Source of the DNA: an uncultured Oscillospiraceae bacterium | GTDB taxonomy: Bacteria > Bacillota > Clostridia > Oscillospirales > Acutalibacteraceae | DNA length: 64,000 bases | Direction: 5' to 3' | Assembly: GCA_958366985.1 (NCBI GenBank) | Contig: CATXDC010000004.1 | Location: 1-64,000, forward strand | Shown here: positions 8,205 to 16,757 of the stretch, piece after piece | How positions within the stretch are numbered: the stretch's first letter is position 1 | Layout: every line of letters starts with the position of its first letter | Notes under the pieces: model-generated | The model's database searches: none | The model's input: only the letters and a program-made list of their open reading frames with translations | Told to the model about the DNA's origin: nothing | Made by a program: the position numbers and the translations under genes

Positions 8205-9040
8205 ATTTCTGCTTCTTACCCGCACTCTGATAAACGAATAACTTTCGCCGCTCATGCTGCGGCGGTGCACCTACTTTTGTCCGTAGCGACAAAAGTAGGC
8301 AAAAGCGCATTTGCGGCGGAGTCCCGCCGCCTTGCCAAAACAGAAAGCAGTAATCAGCGCAAGGTAGGTTTTCTCCCATACGCCCTCCAACGGCAGTTTG
8401 GAGGGTTTCGTTTTATCGCCCTCATACAGTAAACGCTTTTCTGCTGTCGAATCCTTTTCTCTTGCCGTCGGTTAGGCACAGCAAGCGTTCACCAATTCAC
8501 GTCGGCAGTTTTAAGGGCTTTGTTTTATCACCAGCAAAGTGTAAACGCTTTACTACTTTCCATGTTCTTTCCTTTGCCGACGTGTGCGACTGTCTGGGAG
8601 TTGGTTTTGTGGGGTTCTTGGGTTTTGTTAGAAAACATTTAAAATTTACTGTTACATAAACAAAACTAACTCCACGCTCACCCGGCAGAAATGAGAGTAA
8701 GCAGTGCGGGAGCCTTGCGGCTTTTCGCATTACTGTCAGCTGTTCGGAGAGCGAGGGAACGGAAAAGCTTTGCTTTTCCGTAAATTGCCGGCACTGACCC
8801 TTGCCGGCGATTTACCGAGATACCTTCTAAAGGCAAGTAAACTAAGGGCGAAAACCGTCAAGGCGCATACATGCGTTTTTGGTACTTTTGTCGCTATGGA
8901 CAAAAGTACGAATAACATAAAAAGTTTTCTGCTTGTTCAGGGTTCAATAAGATGTTTTATTTAAAATTCTACTTCTTTCCGCTCCTTCTTTATTAAACAA
9001 AATGCCTGCAACAGAGTAGAATCCGTCGCAGGCATTCTTA
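8205..9040. repeat. Dispersed hairpin-bounded repeat, copy 2 (complete)
   Basis: The only copy complete at both ends. It fills the gap between the convergent 3' ends of eda and the 9092 gene. The left palindrome is at 8270-8299 (12-bp stem, loop CGTAGC). The right palindrome is at 8882-8909 (GTACTTTTGTC, loop GCTATG, GACAAAAGTAC). The two palindromes are near reverse complements. The core between them is about 640 bp, with similarity extending left to about 8208 (TTCTTACCCG) and right to the terminator at 9001-9036. Internal stems match those of copy 1, including one at 8781-8814 with a compensatory pair change. The open frames here lack ribosome binding sites and are not called as genes. Confidence 0.88.
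9001..9036 (-). terminator. Terminator at the right end of repeat copy 2
   Basis: AATGCCTGC (9001-9009) pairs with GCAGGCATT (9028-9036). Read on the minus strand it is followed by TTTGTTT and ends the 9092-9679 gene. It corresponds to the copA terminator in copy 1. Confidence 0.6.
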
Positions 9041-9091
9041 TTTTTTCTGTAAGTATTTATGCGTAACGGTAACCCCATCACACTGACAGGT

Positions 9092-9679
9092 TTAATCTAC
9101 AAAGTCATCCAATTCGAAATCTTCCGCCCAGTTAGCATTGGCTCCGGGTGCTGTGCGGAATGCTTCAATCTGCTTTTTCGCTTCTTCAATGTTTTCAGCG
9201 GGAACTACCAAAAGGCACTCTACTCCCTTATCCTTTGGAATTTCCATCTGATTGTTTTCGTCAAGCTCCGCTTCAACAGGCGCTCCTTTTTCGGTATCAT
9301 AACGGAACTTTATAATAAATGTACTGAAGTCTTTTTTCAGAGCGATGTCTGTACTTCCATGGACAACTGCATATTCGCAGTCCTCATTATCGCTGAAAAT
9401 GACCAATACATCCGATACTCTTTTACCGTCAATAAAAAGTCCGTCCTCAAGCCGTCCGACAAACTGCTCCTTGTGCTCTTTCATCTGCTTTATGTATTTT
9501 CCTTTGAGCTCTACTGTGCATTTTTTAGGCTCGGTTCCGTCCTCAAAAAGCAGAAGTCCCCCATAGGTTTTGTCTATCGCCTCTTCATGGGGAGTTACAA
9601 GATACTGGATTCCGACTCCCGCCGCTACAATAACGCATACAGCTATAACAGCTATAAGAATTTTAGTGGTTTTCTTCAT
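9092..9679 (-). CDS. Membrane-anchored hypothetical protein
   Basis: I do not recognise a family. The 195-residue protein starts with a basic MKKTTK, one hydrophobic helix (about residues 6-26) and then an extracytoplasmic domain rich in Glu and Lys, with alternating strands typical of small secreted beta-rich proteins. The start at 9679 is chosen because AAAGGGGAA lies just upstream; a longer frame would add 13 unlikely residues. It is monocistronic between repeat copy 2 and the ABC exporter and shares their orientation. A sensor or cell-surface role would be a guess. Confidence 0.6.
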   Translation of the reverse strand: MKKTTKILIAVIAVCVIVAAGVGIQYLVTPHEEAIDKTYGGLLLFEDGTEPKKCTVELKGKYIKQMKEHKEQFVGRLEDGLFIDGKRVSDVLVIFSDNEDCEYAVVHGSTDIALKKDFSTFIIKFRYDTEKGAPVEAELDENNQMEIPKDKGVECLLVVPAENIEEAKKQIEAFRTAPGANANWAEDFELDDFVD

Positions 9680-9904
9680 TTTACATTCCCCTTTCGGAAT
9701 AATCTTCCTTTCGGTCATCCTTAAGGTTAACCGAATGTGTCAAGCTATTGCCACATTGGCATCTCCTCCAAAGGTTATAATCGTATGGGAAACTGTCAAT
9801 AACCTATAAAATTCTCACTTTCAGCTGCATTATATCATAAACTTATTACAATCACAAGCTCAGAGATATTGCTGAATTAATCATATAATGGGTTAACAAT
9901 AACA

Positions 9905-10720
9905 TCATACCGTAAAGTCACGCCTTTTATAAAATACACCGCCCAAAGCCGTGAGCACTGCCGCTATGACAAAATAAATGAGAAGTTTTATTAATATATC
10001 CTCTCCTGCCAGCGCCTCGGTTGAAGAAAGGGTTTCAAAGGGGCTGAAATATTTAAGCCACTGAGCTTTGTCTCCCAGCAGTGTACTGAGATATCCGAGA
10101 ACATAGCAAAGAAAAACCACCCCGCTGGATACTGCACCCGCACTGACTTTGGCAGTTAATCCGGCAATGAACAGAGAAACTCCGGTGAAGATAAAAGCCG
10201 AAAATCCGGTGATTTTGAATATCTGAACCGCATCTGTCAAAACAAAGGTTTCACCGCCGTTTATGAATCCGCAGATAAGAGATGAAATCGCCGCCATTAA
10301 AAGTACACCCATTACTCCCGCATAAGCGGCTATGGATTTACCCAGATAAATCTCATCACGGCTCACACTAAGGCCATAGAGAAATTCTATTGTCTTTTGT
10401 TTTTCCTCTTTATTGATAAGTCCCCCTGCATAAACGGATGCAAACACACTGATTACAAGAATAACTATTCCGAAAATCATACCAAGATAGCTTATAAAAT
10501 TACCCATATCGGAAAATGAACTCATTCCCATAAATTCCAGCAGCTCTTTTGGCATACTTTCCATTTTCACCTTTGCCATATCCTGCACCGACGGGAAAAG
10601 AATCATATACAAAAACATTACCCCAAAGGAGCCAATCCCCCAGCCCATAAGCAGCTTCAGATTATTTTTAAGGGAAAGAGCAGCAACGGATAAAGCCGAA
10701 TTCATGGTTATTTTTTTCAT
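9905..10720 (-). CDS. ABC-2 type transporter permease
   Basis: Membrane subunit of an ABC exporter, 271 residues with six predicted helices (about 23-43, 80-105, 125-150, 160-185, 192-215 and 240-262). The segment after helix two (GGLINKEEKQKTIEFLYGL) matches the conserved cytoplasmic coupling region of bacitracin- or Nos-like ABC-2 permeases. ATG at 10720 follows GGGAGG by 9 nt and overlaps the stop codon of the ATPase gene, indicating translational coupling. The substrate is unknown; such two-gene exporters often move antibiotics, lipids or peptides. Confidence 0.85.
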   Translation of the reverse strand: MKKITMNSALSVAALSLKNNLKLLMGWGIGSFGVMFLYMILFPSVQDMAKVKMESMPKELLEFMGMSSFSDMGNFISYLGMIFGIVILVISVFASVYAGGLINKEEKQKTIEFLYGLSVSRDEIYLGKSIAAYAGVMGVLLMAAISSLICGFINGGETFVLTDAVQIFKITGFSAFIFTGVSLFIAGLTAKVSAGAVSSGVVFLCYVLGYLSTLLGDKAQWLKYFSPFETLSSTEALAGEDILIKLLIYFVIAAVLTALGGVFYKRRDFTV

Positions 10721-10721
10721 C

Positions 10722-11558
10722 TTACTTTTCCTCCCCGTCATCACTGTAATATTTTATAAATTCTTCCTCAACGGTTTTGGATCTGATTTCAACTGCCGTA
10801 AGCTTTTCCTTATGGAGCCTATCGATAAGCTCATTTACATCGCCCTTAAAATCAAATGTCATCTCTCTGCCGTCAGCGGTTTTATAGGCTACATATAAAG
10901 GACGGTTCTTTCTTTCGGTTTCGGGAGAAACTGTATCTATAATCTCTCCGTCCTTTATGATAATCACTCTGTCACAGTATTTTTCCACCTCTGACATGTT
11001 ATGACTGGATAAAAATACGGCGCATCCCTGTTCTTTTTTCTCCTTTACAAGAGCGAAGAATTTCTCCTGCATGAGAGGATCAAGACCATTTGTGGGCTCA
11101 TCGAAAATATACACTTTCGCATCCTTTAAAAAAGCCTGGATTATAGAAACTTTCTTTCTGTTGCCAAGGCTCAGACCGGAAATTTTCTTATCCATATCGA
11201 GCTCAAAATATTCCGAAAGCTCCTTAGCCTTCTCAAAACTTTCAGAGCTGAATTTTATACATACGGAGAAAATATCCCTTGCCGTAAAATGCTCATAAAA
11301 AGAGCTGTCCCCGGGCATATAGCTCAAAATTTTCTTGATTTCCTTTGACTGCTTTACACAGTCCATTCCAAATACATTTATCTCTCCGGAGGTCGGAAAA
11401 ATCATATTGGTAATGGTTCTGAGAGTTGTGGTTTTGCCGGCTCCGTTTTTGCCTACAAAGCCAACTATTTCTCCCTCCTCAATAGTAAAGCTGATATTTT
11501 TTACAGCCAAAGTCGAACCGTAATTTTTTGAAAATCCCTTTACCTCAACAGCATTCAT
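10722..11558 (-). CDS. ABC transporter ATP-binding protein
   Basis: Drives the permease encoded just downstream. The 278-residue protein has Walker A GKNGAGKTT (about 36-44), the ABC signature as SGLSLGNRKK (a Gly-to-Asn variant of LSGGQ seen in this exporter group), Walker B VYIFDEP and switch His in LSSHNMSEVE. About 80 residues after the NBD form a small C-terminal domain as in the CcmA/NatA-like group. ATG at 11558 follows AAAGGAGGG; upstream in-frame starts overlap a terminator and are less likely. Substrate unknown. Confidence 0.9.
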   Translation of the reverse strand: MNAVEVKGFSKNYGSTLAVKNISFTIEEGEIVGFVGKNGAGKTTTLRTITNMIFPTSGEINVFGMDCVKQSKEIKKILSYMPGDSSFYEHFTARDIFSVCIKFSSESFEKAKELSEYFELDMDKKISGLSLGNRKKVSIIQAFLKDAKVYIFDEPTNGLDPLMQEKFFALVKEKKEQGCAVFLSSHNMSEVEKYCDRVIIIKDGEIIDTVSPETERKNRPLYVAYKTADGREMTFDFKGDVNELIDRLHKEKLTAVEIRSKTVEEEFIKYYSDDGEEK

Positions 11559-11577
11559 ATTAGCCCTCCTTTTAAGA

Positions 11578-11608
11578 AAACCCGTCTGCAAATAAAACAG
11601 ACGGGTTT
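11578..11608 (-). terminator. Terminator of serCA
   Basis: AAACCCGTCTG (11578-11588) pairs with CAGACGGGTTT (11598-11608). It lies 29 bp past the serA stop and just upstream of the ABC ATPase start, separating the two operons. Confidence 0.8.
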
Positions 11609-11636
11609 GATTTTAGTTTATGAAAAACTGATATGA

Positions 11637-12803
11637 TTACTTTATAACTCTTACTCTGAGAACACCGTCAACAGCGCTGATAGCTGAGATAACAGCATCG
11701 GTTACATCGCCGTCGGTATCAATTGCAGTGTAAGCATAAGCCTTTCTTGACTTATTTACCATGTTGTCGATGTTTACGTTTTCAGCAGTGATTGCAGCTG
11801 TAATCTGACTGATCATTGTGGGAACATTGCGGTGAATTACGCAAATTCTTGTTCCGTTTACTGCGCCAAGCTCAACAGCAGGCATATTGACTGAGTTTTT
11901 AATTTCGCCTCTCTCAAGATATGCCTTAACTTCATCGGCTGCCATTCTTGCGCAGTTATCCTCAGATTCGGGTGTTGATGCTCCAAGGTGAGGAATTGCG
12001 ATAACTCCGTTTACTCCGATAAGGTCATCGGAGGGGAAGTCAACTACATAAGCGGCTACCTTACCTGTGCCGATTGCTTCAATAAGGTCTGCGTTATTTA
12101 CAAGTCCGCCTCTTGCAAAGTTAAGAATTCTAACGCCGTCCTTCATCTTTTTGAGGGTATCGGCGCAGACAAGATTCTTTGTCTCATCTGTGAGAGGAAC
12201 GTGTACTGTAATGTAATCACAATTTTCATATATTTCGTCAAGAGTTTTTGCATGATGGATTGAGCGTGAAAGATTCCATGCAGCGTCAACTGAAAGATAG
12301 GGGTCATAGCCGTAAACTTCCATGCCCAGACCCTTTGCTGCGTTAGCTACAAGGATACCGATAGCGCCAAGGCCGATAACGCCCAGCTTCTTGCCGCTGA
12401 TTTCGGGACCTGCAAAAGCAGACTTTCCTTTTTCAACAAGCTTGCCTACTGCATCGCCCTCACCTTTAAGGGTCTTGCACCAGTCGATTGCAGGCACAAC
12501 CTTTCTTGAAGAAAGGAGAAGTGCGCAGATTACAAGCTCTTTAACTGCGTTTGCATTTGCACCTGGTGTATTGAAAACAACAACGCCCTTTTCGCTGCAT
12601 GCATCAATCGGAATATTGTTGACGCCGGCGCCTGCTCTTGCAATTGCAACAGTCTTTTCGGAAAGCTCCATTTCATGCATTGAAGCGGAACGAACCATAA
12701 TTGCATCGGGGTTTTCCATTTCGTTTGCACAGGTGTAATCAGCGGGATCAAGACGTCCCAGACCTACCTGTGAAATTTTATTTAAAGTTAAAATATTGTA
12801 CAT
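11637..12803 (-). CDS. serA: D-3-phosphoglycerate dehydrogenase
   Basis: Oxidises 3-phosphoglycerate with NAD as the first step of serine synthesis. The 388 residues comprise the split substrate-binding domain, a Rossmann domain (GLGAIGILVANAAKG), the catalytic Arg/Glu/His set (FARGG and PHLGAST) and a C-terminal ACT domain (from about residue 318, RICVIHRNVPTMI) for serine feedback. There is no intervening ASB domain, so it is the short-form enzyme. The ATG at 12803 is used; an upstream GTG has no room for a ribosome binding site. It follows serC by 34 bp and the pair share one promoter. Confidence 0.94.
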   Translation of the reverse strand: MYNILTLNKISQVGLGRLDPADYTCANEMENPDAIMVRSASMHEMELSEKTVAIARAGAGVNNIPIDACSEKGVVVFNTPGANANAVKELVICALLLSSRKVVPAIDWCKTLKGEGDAVGKLVEKGKSAFAGPEISGKKLGVIGLGAIGILVANAAKGLGMEVYGYDPYLSVDAAWNLSRSIHHAKTLDEIYENCDYITVHVPLTDETKNLVCADTLKKMKDGVRILNFARGGLVNNADLIEAIGTGKVAAYVVDFPSDDLIGVNGVIAIPHLGASTPESEDNCARMAADEVKAYLERGEIKNSVNMPAVELGAVNGTRICVIHRNVPTMISQITAAITAENVNIDNMVNKSRKAYAYTAIDTDGDVTDAVISAISAVDGVLRVRVIK

Positions 12804-12837
12804 TTCAATCACACTCTCTGTATTGTTTAAATTTTAA

Positions 12838-13920
12838 TCAGGCGTTTTCTTCTTCAAACTTCTTCATGAAAGCTACAAGCTTTTCAACACCCTCAATGGG
12901 CATTGCGTTGTAGATAGAAGCTCTCATACCGCCGACTGTTCTGTGTCCCTTAAGGTTTACAAAGCCCTGTGCCTCAGCCTCTTTAATGAACTTTGCATTG
13001 AGCTCGTCGCTGTCTGTTACGAAAGGTACGTTCATAAGTGAACGATCCTCAGGAACAACTGTTCCTCTGAACATCTTGCTGGAATCAAGGAAATCATAGA
13101 GAATCTTTGCTTTCTTCTCGTTTCTCTCCTTCATCTTCTCAAGTCCGCCGAGAGATTTGATCCACTCGAGAACAAGCTTGCAGATGTAAATTGTATAGCA
13201 GGGAGGAGTATTGTAAAGTGAATCGTTATCAGCCTGAATCTTGTAGTTCATCATTGTGGGAGTGATGTCTCTCTGCTTTCCGAGCATATCCTCACGGATG
13301 ATTGCAATTACAAGACCTGCGGGAGCAACGTTCTTCTGAGCTCCGCCGTAAACCATTGCGAACTTTGAAACGTCAATGGGCTCTGAAAGGAAGCAGGATG
13401 AAATATCTGCAATAAGCGGAACATCGCCTGTATCGGGAAGCTCATGATAAACAGTTCCGTAAATTGTGTTGTTCATGCATATGTATGCATAGTCTGCTTC
13501 GGGATCGAAATCCTCTCTCTTTGTCTTGGGGATATATGAGAAGGTCTTATCTTTTGAAGAAGCTACAACTCTTGCCTCGCCGTATTTGCATGCCTCCTGG
13601 TAAGCCTTGTTTGCCCACTGACCGGTGATGATGTAATCAGCTTTTCCGCTTCCATTCATGAAGTTAAGGGGAATTGCTGAGAACTGTGCGGATGCGCCGC
13701 CCTGAAGGAAGAGAACCTTATAGTTATCGGGGATATTCATAAGCTCTCTGAGAAGCGCCTCAGCGTCCTTGATTATCTTGTCGAAAACCTTTGAACGGTG
13801 GGACATCTCCATAACGGACTGACCGCTGCCCTCATAGTCGAGCATTTCGGAAGCTGCTTTTTTGAGCACCTCTTCGGGAAGCATTGAGGGGCCGGCAGAA
13901 AAATTGTAAACTCTTGACAT
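12838..13920 (-). CDS. serC: Phosphoserine aminotransferase
   Basis: Converts 3-phosphohydroxypyruvate and glutamate to phosphoserine, the step after SerA. The 360-residue class V aminotransferase begins with the diagnostic YNFSAGPSMLP, has the phosphate-binding QGGASAQF near 73-80, D172-ISS and the PLP lysine K196 in YGGAQKNV, and ends with the GGMRASIYNAM motif. Start ATG follows GGAGG. It is first in the serCA operon, with a promoter at 14004-14033. No serB is present in the window. Confidence 0.96.
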   Translation of the reverse strand: MSRVYNFSAGPSMLPEEVLKKAASEMLDYEGSGQSVMEMSHRSKVFDKIIKDAEALLRELMNIPDNYKVLFLQGGASAQFSAIPLNFMNGSGKADYIITGQWANKAYQEACKYGEARVVASSKDKTFSYIPKTKREDFDPEADYAYICMNNTIYGTVYHELPDTGDVPLIADISSCFLSEPIDVSKFAMVYGGAQKNVAPAGLVIAIIREDMLGKQRDITPTMMNYKIQADNDSLYNTPPCYTIYICKLVLEWIKSLGGLEKMKERNEKKAKILYDFLDSSKMFRGTVVPEDRSLMNVPFVTDSDELNAKFIKEAEAQGFVNLKGHRTVGGMRASIYNAMPIEGVEKLVAFMKKFEEENA

Positions 13921-14003
13921 AATGTAAAACCTCCGGTTTTAATAATTGTTTCGCAAAAATATAATATGCGCTTTAAAAGATAATGTTTTCACGCATTGAA
14001 TTT

Positions 14004-14033
14004 ATTATAGGCTTTTTAATTCGCTAAAGTCAA
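14004..14033 (-). promoter_or_regulatory. Promoter of serCA
   Basis: Minus-strand -35 TTGACT (14028-14033), 18-bp spacer, -10 TATAAT (14004-14009). The rest of the 13921-14321 gap is AT-rich and shows no riboswitch or gene that I can support. Confidence 0.65.
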
Positions 14034-14321
14034 TAGATTGTTAAAGAATTAACAGCAAAATTTGAGATTTTTTTGCATTTTTCTTATACTTGTTCATATT
14101 TTTAACAATCTTTCCGGTAGAATATGAGTTTATATTCTAAAAATGAAATTTATCTCTTTTACGATTTATTTCCGTAAAGCAAAATTTGTACATCTTTTTG
14201 TCAAAATCCTTTCAGAAGCAAATGTATTTCTGCATAAAAAGATTGTAAAATCAAGTTTTTTATTATACAATATATTCAAATGAATTTTATCCACTTTAAA
14301 CTGCAGAGCGGAGGTAAATAT

Positions 14322-14672
14322 ATGACAGTTGAAAAAATAAAAGAACTTCTTTCGGCACAGGTTATCTGCGGTGAGGAAAGCCTCAGCCGTGATGTGCACA
14401 CAGCCTGCGGCAGCGACATGATGAGTGACGTTCTGGCTTTCGTCAAAGATCAGGCAGTGCTCCTTACAGGTCTTGTAAATCCCCAGGTGGTGAGAACCGC
14501 CGAAATGATGGATATGTGCTGCATTGTGTTCGTAAGGGGCAAAAAGCCCGATGATTCAATAATCAACCTCGCCCGTGAAAGGGATATTGTACTTCTTTGC
14601 ACAACCTATGAGATGTTTACCTCCTGCGGAATCCTCTACCAGAACGGTTTAAGAGGAGGCAGCGGAAAATAA
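14322..14672 (+). CDS. DRTGG-domain protein (first of two)
   Basis: A 116-residue stand-alone DRTGG-like domain: an N-terminal helix MTVEKIKELLSAQVICG, then the alternating beta/alpha pattern with LLTGLVNPQVVRTAEMMD and a C-terminal VLLCTTYEMF. Such domains occur next to CBS, HPr-kinase-like and phosphotransacetylase proteins and are thought to bind ligands. The ATG at 14322 has GGAGG 7 nt upstream. The next gene starts inside its stop codon (TAATG), so expression is coupled. It heads the five-gene operon with the hydrogenase-like sensor. Function within the operon is inferred as signalling. Confidence 0.75.
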   Translation: MTVEKIKELLSAQVICGEESLSRDVHTACGSDMMSDVLAFVKDQAVLLTGLVNPQVVRTAEMMDMCCIVFVRGKKPDDSIINLARERDIVLLCTTYEMFTSCGILYQNGLRGGSGK

Positions 14673-15094
14673 TGAATTCAGTAAAGCTTCACTATGATGT
14701 GCCCGGAGACGATTTTACCCGTGCGGGAGAAGCCTCCGGATGCGTAAAAAAGATGCTCAAGGAGATAGGTCTTGAGCCGGATATTATAAGAAATGTTTCA
14801 ATAGCGATGTACGAAGCGGAAATAAACATGGTAATCCACGCCGGAGGAGGACGTGCCGACGTTGAAATAACCCCCGATTACATAGAGGTTATCCTCTCAG
14901 ACGACGGCCCCGGAATCAAGGACGTTGAGCTTGCCATGCAGGAGGGCTATTCAACCGCTCCCGATAACGTCCGTTCTCTTGGCTTCGGCGCAGGCATGGG
15001 TCTGCCGAACATTAAAAAGTACAGCGACGAAATGAAAATAGATACCGAAATAAACGTAGGCACTACAATTACCCTTAAATTCTATCTTCATTAA
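14672..15094 (+). CDS. Anti-sigma-factor-like histidine-kinase-type ATPase
   Basis: A 140-residue GHKL ATPase of the RsbW/SpoIIAB type. It shows the N box YEAEINMVIHA, G1 box DDGPGI and G2 box GFGAGMGLPN, with no dimerisation or sensor part. Family members phosphorylate anti-anti-sigma proteins or bind sigma factors. Here it sits directly before the hydrogenase-like protein, a pairing I recall from sensory [FeFe]-hydrogenase loci of Clostridia, so it may be the output of a redox or H2 sensor (inference). It overlaps the upstream gene by one base and is 17 bp from the next. No sigma factor is adjacent; the sigF operon at 49-51 kb has its own SpoIIAB. Confidence 0.85.
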   Translation: MNSVKLHYDVPGDDFTRAGEASGCVKKMLKEIGLEPDIIRNVSIAMYEAEINMVIHAGGGRADVEITPDYIEVILSDDGPGIKDVELAMQEGYSTAPDNVRSLGFGAGMGLPNIKKYSDEMKIDTEINVGTTITLKFYLH

Positions 15095-15111
15095 CTCCAC
15101 GGAGGTACAAA

Positions 15112-16413
15112 ATGGATAAATTTTTCCATTCAGTCCGCCTTGATGCTGATAAATGCAAAGGCTGCACCAACTGCATCAAGCGATGCCCCACGGAAGCTAT
15201 AAGAGTTCGTGCCGGAAAGGCAAGTATCATTTCCGAAAGGTGCATCGACTGCGGAGAATGTATAAGAATCTGTCCCCATCACGCTAAGCGTGCCCAGACG
15301 GATCCCTTTAACAAAATCCTCGAATATAAATACAGAATAGCCCTTCCTGCCCCCACCCTTTACGGACAGTTCAACAACCTTGAGGATGTGGACTATGTGC
15401 TTACTGCCATGAAATCACTGGGCTTTGACGATGTTTTTGAGGTTTCCGCCGGTGCGGAGCTCATAAGCGAAGCCACAAGGATTATGATGAACAGCGGTGA
15501 GCTTAAGCGTCCTGTTATTTCCTCGGCGTGTCCTGCGGTGTGCAGACTTATAAGGGTGCGTTTTCCAAAGCTCATCCCCCATGTTCTGCCTCTGACATCC
15601 CCAATGGAGGAAGCCGGAAGAATTGCAAGGGAAGAAGCAGTTAAAAAGACGGGACTTAAACCCGAAGAAATAGGAGTTTTCTTCATAACTCCATGTCCGG
15701 CAAAGATAACCGCTGTAAAATCCCCTATTTGTCTTGACTATTCAAACATAAACGGAGCTTTTGCCATAAAAGACCTTTATCCGGTACTTTTCCAGATAAT
15801 GGATAAAATCGAAGAGCCGGAGTCTATAAAAAAATCGGGACTTATAGGCGTAAGCTGGGCAGGCAGCGGCGGAGAATCCTCTGCCCTTATAAGAGAGCAG
15901 TACCTTGCCGCCGACGGAATTGAAAACGTCATAAAGGTTTTGGAGCAGGTTGAGGATGAAAAGCTTAACGAACTTGATTTTATAGAGCTTAACGCCTGTT
16001 CCGGAGGATGTGTAGGTGGCCCACTGACTGTTGAAAATCCATATGTGGCAAAGGCGAGAATACAAAAGCTGAGAAAATATCTGCCCGTTTCCTGCAATCA
16101 TCTTGAAAAGAGCGAAGTGCCACAGGAGATGAAATGGAGTAAGCCTTTGGAGGGGCTTTCGGTTCTTCGCCTTGCCGATAACGTAATTGAAGCCATGACA
16201 AGGCTCAACGAACTCAACGAAATCCACTCTGCGCTGCCGGGACTTGACTGCGGAACCTGCGGAGCTCCCTCCTGCCGTGCACTGGCAGAGGATATAGTAA
16301 GAGGCACTGCAAGCATAAACGACTGTGTTTTCAGAATGGGTGAAAACATGGACGAGTCGGAGCGGGAAAGCTTTATGCCTGCGCCATTCAGACACAACAC
16401 ACAGGAGGAATGA
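15112..16413 (+). CDS. [FeFe]-hydrogenase-like protein of the sensory (HydS-like) type
   Basis: 433 residues. The N terminus has two [4Fe-4S] ferredoxin motifs (Cys15, 18, 21, 25 and 44, 47, 50, 54). The hydrogenase large-subunit domain keeps all four H-cluster cysteines: C140 in SSACPAV (motif L1), C195 in TPCPAK (L2), C296 and C300 in NACSGGCVGG (L3). A C-terminal CGTCGAPSC (C380, 383, 388, then C405) adds a further Fe-S cluster. Position 139 is Ala where catalytic hydrogenases have the proton-shuttle Cys, a change I recall from sensory hydrogenases such as Thermotoga HydS. There is no PAS or phosphatase output domain. Neighbours are DRTGG, GHKL ATPase and PHP genes. A signalling role is more likely than bulk H2 production. 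Confidence 0.88.
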   Translation: MDKFFHSVRLDADKCKGCTNCIKRCPTEAIRVRAGKASIISERCIDCGECIRICPHHAKRAQTDPFNKILEYKYRIALPAPTLYGQFNNLEDVDYVLTAMKSLGFDDVFEVSAGAELISEATRIMMNSGELKRPVISSACPAVCRLIRVRFPKLIPHVLPLTSPMEEAGRIAREEAVKKTGLKPEEIGVFFITPCPAKITAVKSPICLDYSNINGAFAIKDLYPVLFQIMDKIEEPESIKKSGLIGVSWAGSGGESSALIREQYLAADGIENVIKVLEQVEDEKLNELDFIELNACSGGCVGGPLTVENPYVAKARIQKLRKYLPVSCNHLEKSEVPQEMKWSKPLEGLSVLRLADNVIEAMTRLNELNEIHSALPGLDCGTCGAPSCRALAEDIVRGTASINDCVFRMGENMDESERESFMPAPFRHNTQEE

Positions 16414-16415
16414 CC

Positions 16416-16757
16416 ATGACCGTTAAAGAAATGGCTGAAAGCCTTGGTTTTACCGTGCTCACAGGCGGAAAGGGACTGGATAACGAAGTTACCGGCTGTT
16501 ACTGCGGCGACCTTTTAAGCTGGGTAATGGCAAAAGCTCAGAGCGGAGACGCATGGCTTACGGTAATGGGCAACGTCAACAGCATAGCAGTTGCCACACT
16601 CACCGACTGCGCATGCATAGTCCTTACGGAGCTTGCTCCCCTTGACACCGACGCCAAACTTAAAGCCGAAAGCCACGGCATAGCGATTTTAACCACTCAT
16701 AAAAACTCCTGTGAGGGAGCCGTGGAAATCTGCTCCCTACTGAAAAATAAATCATGA
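16416..16757 (+). CDS. DRTGG-domain protein (second of two)
   Basis: A 113-residue protein resembling the first gene of the operon: MTVKEMAESLGFTVLTGG then a ligand-type fold with GCYCGDLLSWVM, DAWLTVMGNVNSIAVATL and a C-terminal IAILTTHKNSCEGAVE. Two ATGs are possible. The one at 16410 overlaps the hydrogenase stop but sits 1 nt from AGGAGG, whereas 16416 has 7-nt spacing and is preferred. It overlaps the PHP gene by 4 bp. Having two DRTGG proteins on either side of the sensor suggests they form a hetero-oligomer (inference). Confidence 0.75.
   Translation: MTVKEMAESLGFTVLTGGKGLDNEVTGCYCGDLLSWVMAKAQSGDAWLTVMGNVNSIAVATLTDCACIVLTELAPLDTDAKLKAESHGIAILTTHKNSCEGAVEICSLLKNKS

Noticed and set aside
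9059..9724. 221-codon plus-strand frame across the 9092-9679 gene
   Set aside because: The minus frame has a signal anchor, a good ribosome binding site and sensible composition; the plus frame has neither.
9719..9800. Mini-ORF leader upstream of the 9092 gene
   Set aside because: An ATG sits after GGAGGAG near 9750-9770, but the frame is only three codons and overlaps a short palindrome; too little to support a leader-peptide call.
15742..16395. 217-codon frame antisense to the hydrogenase-like gene
   Set aside because: The plus-strand gene has full Fe-S and H-cluster motifs; the antisense frame is His/Cys/Tyr rich with no start signal.
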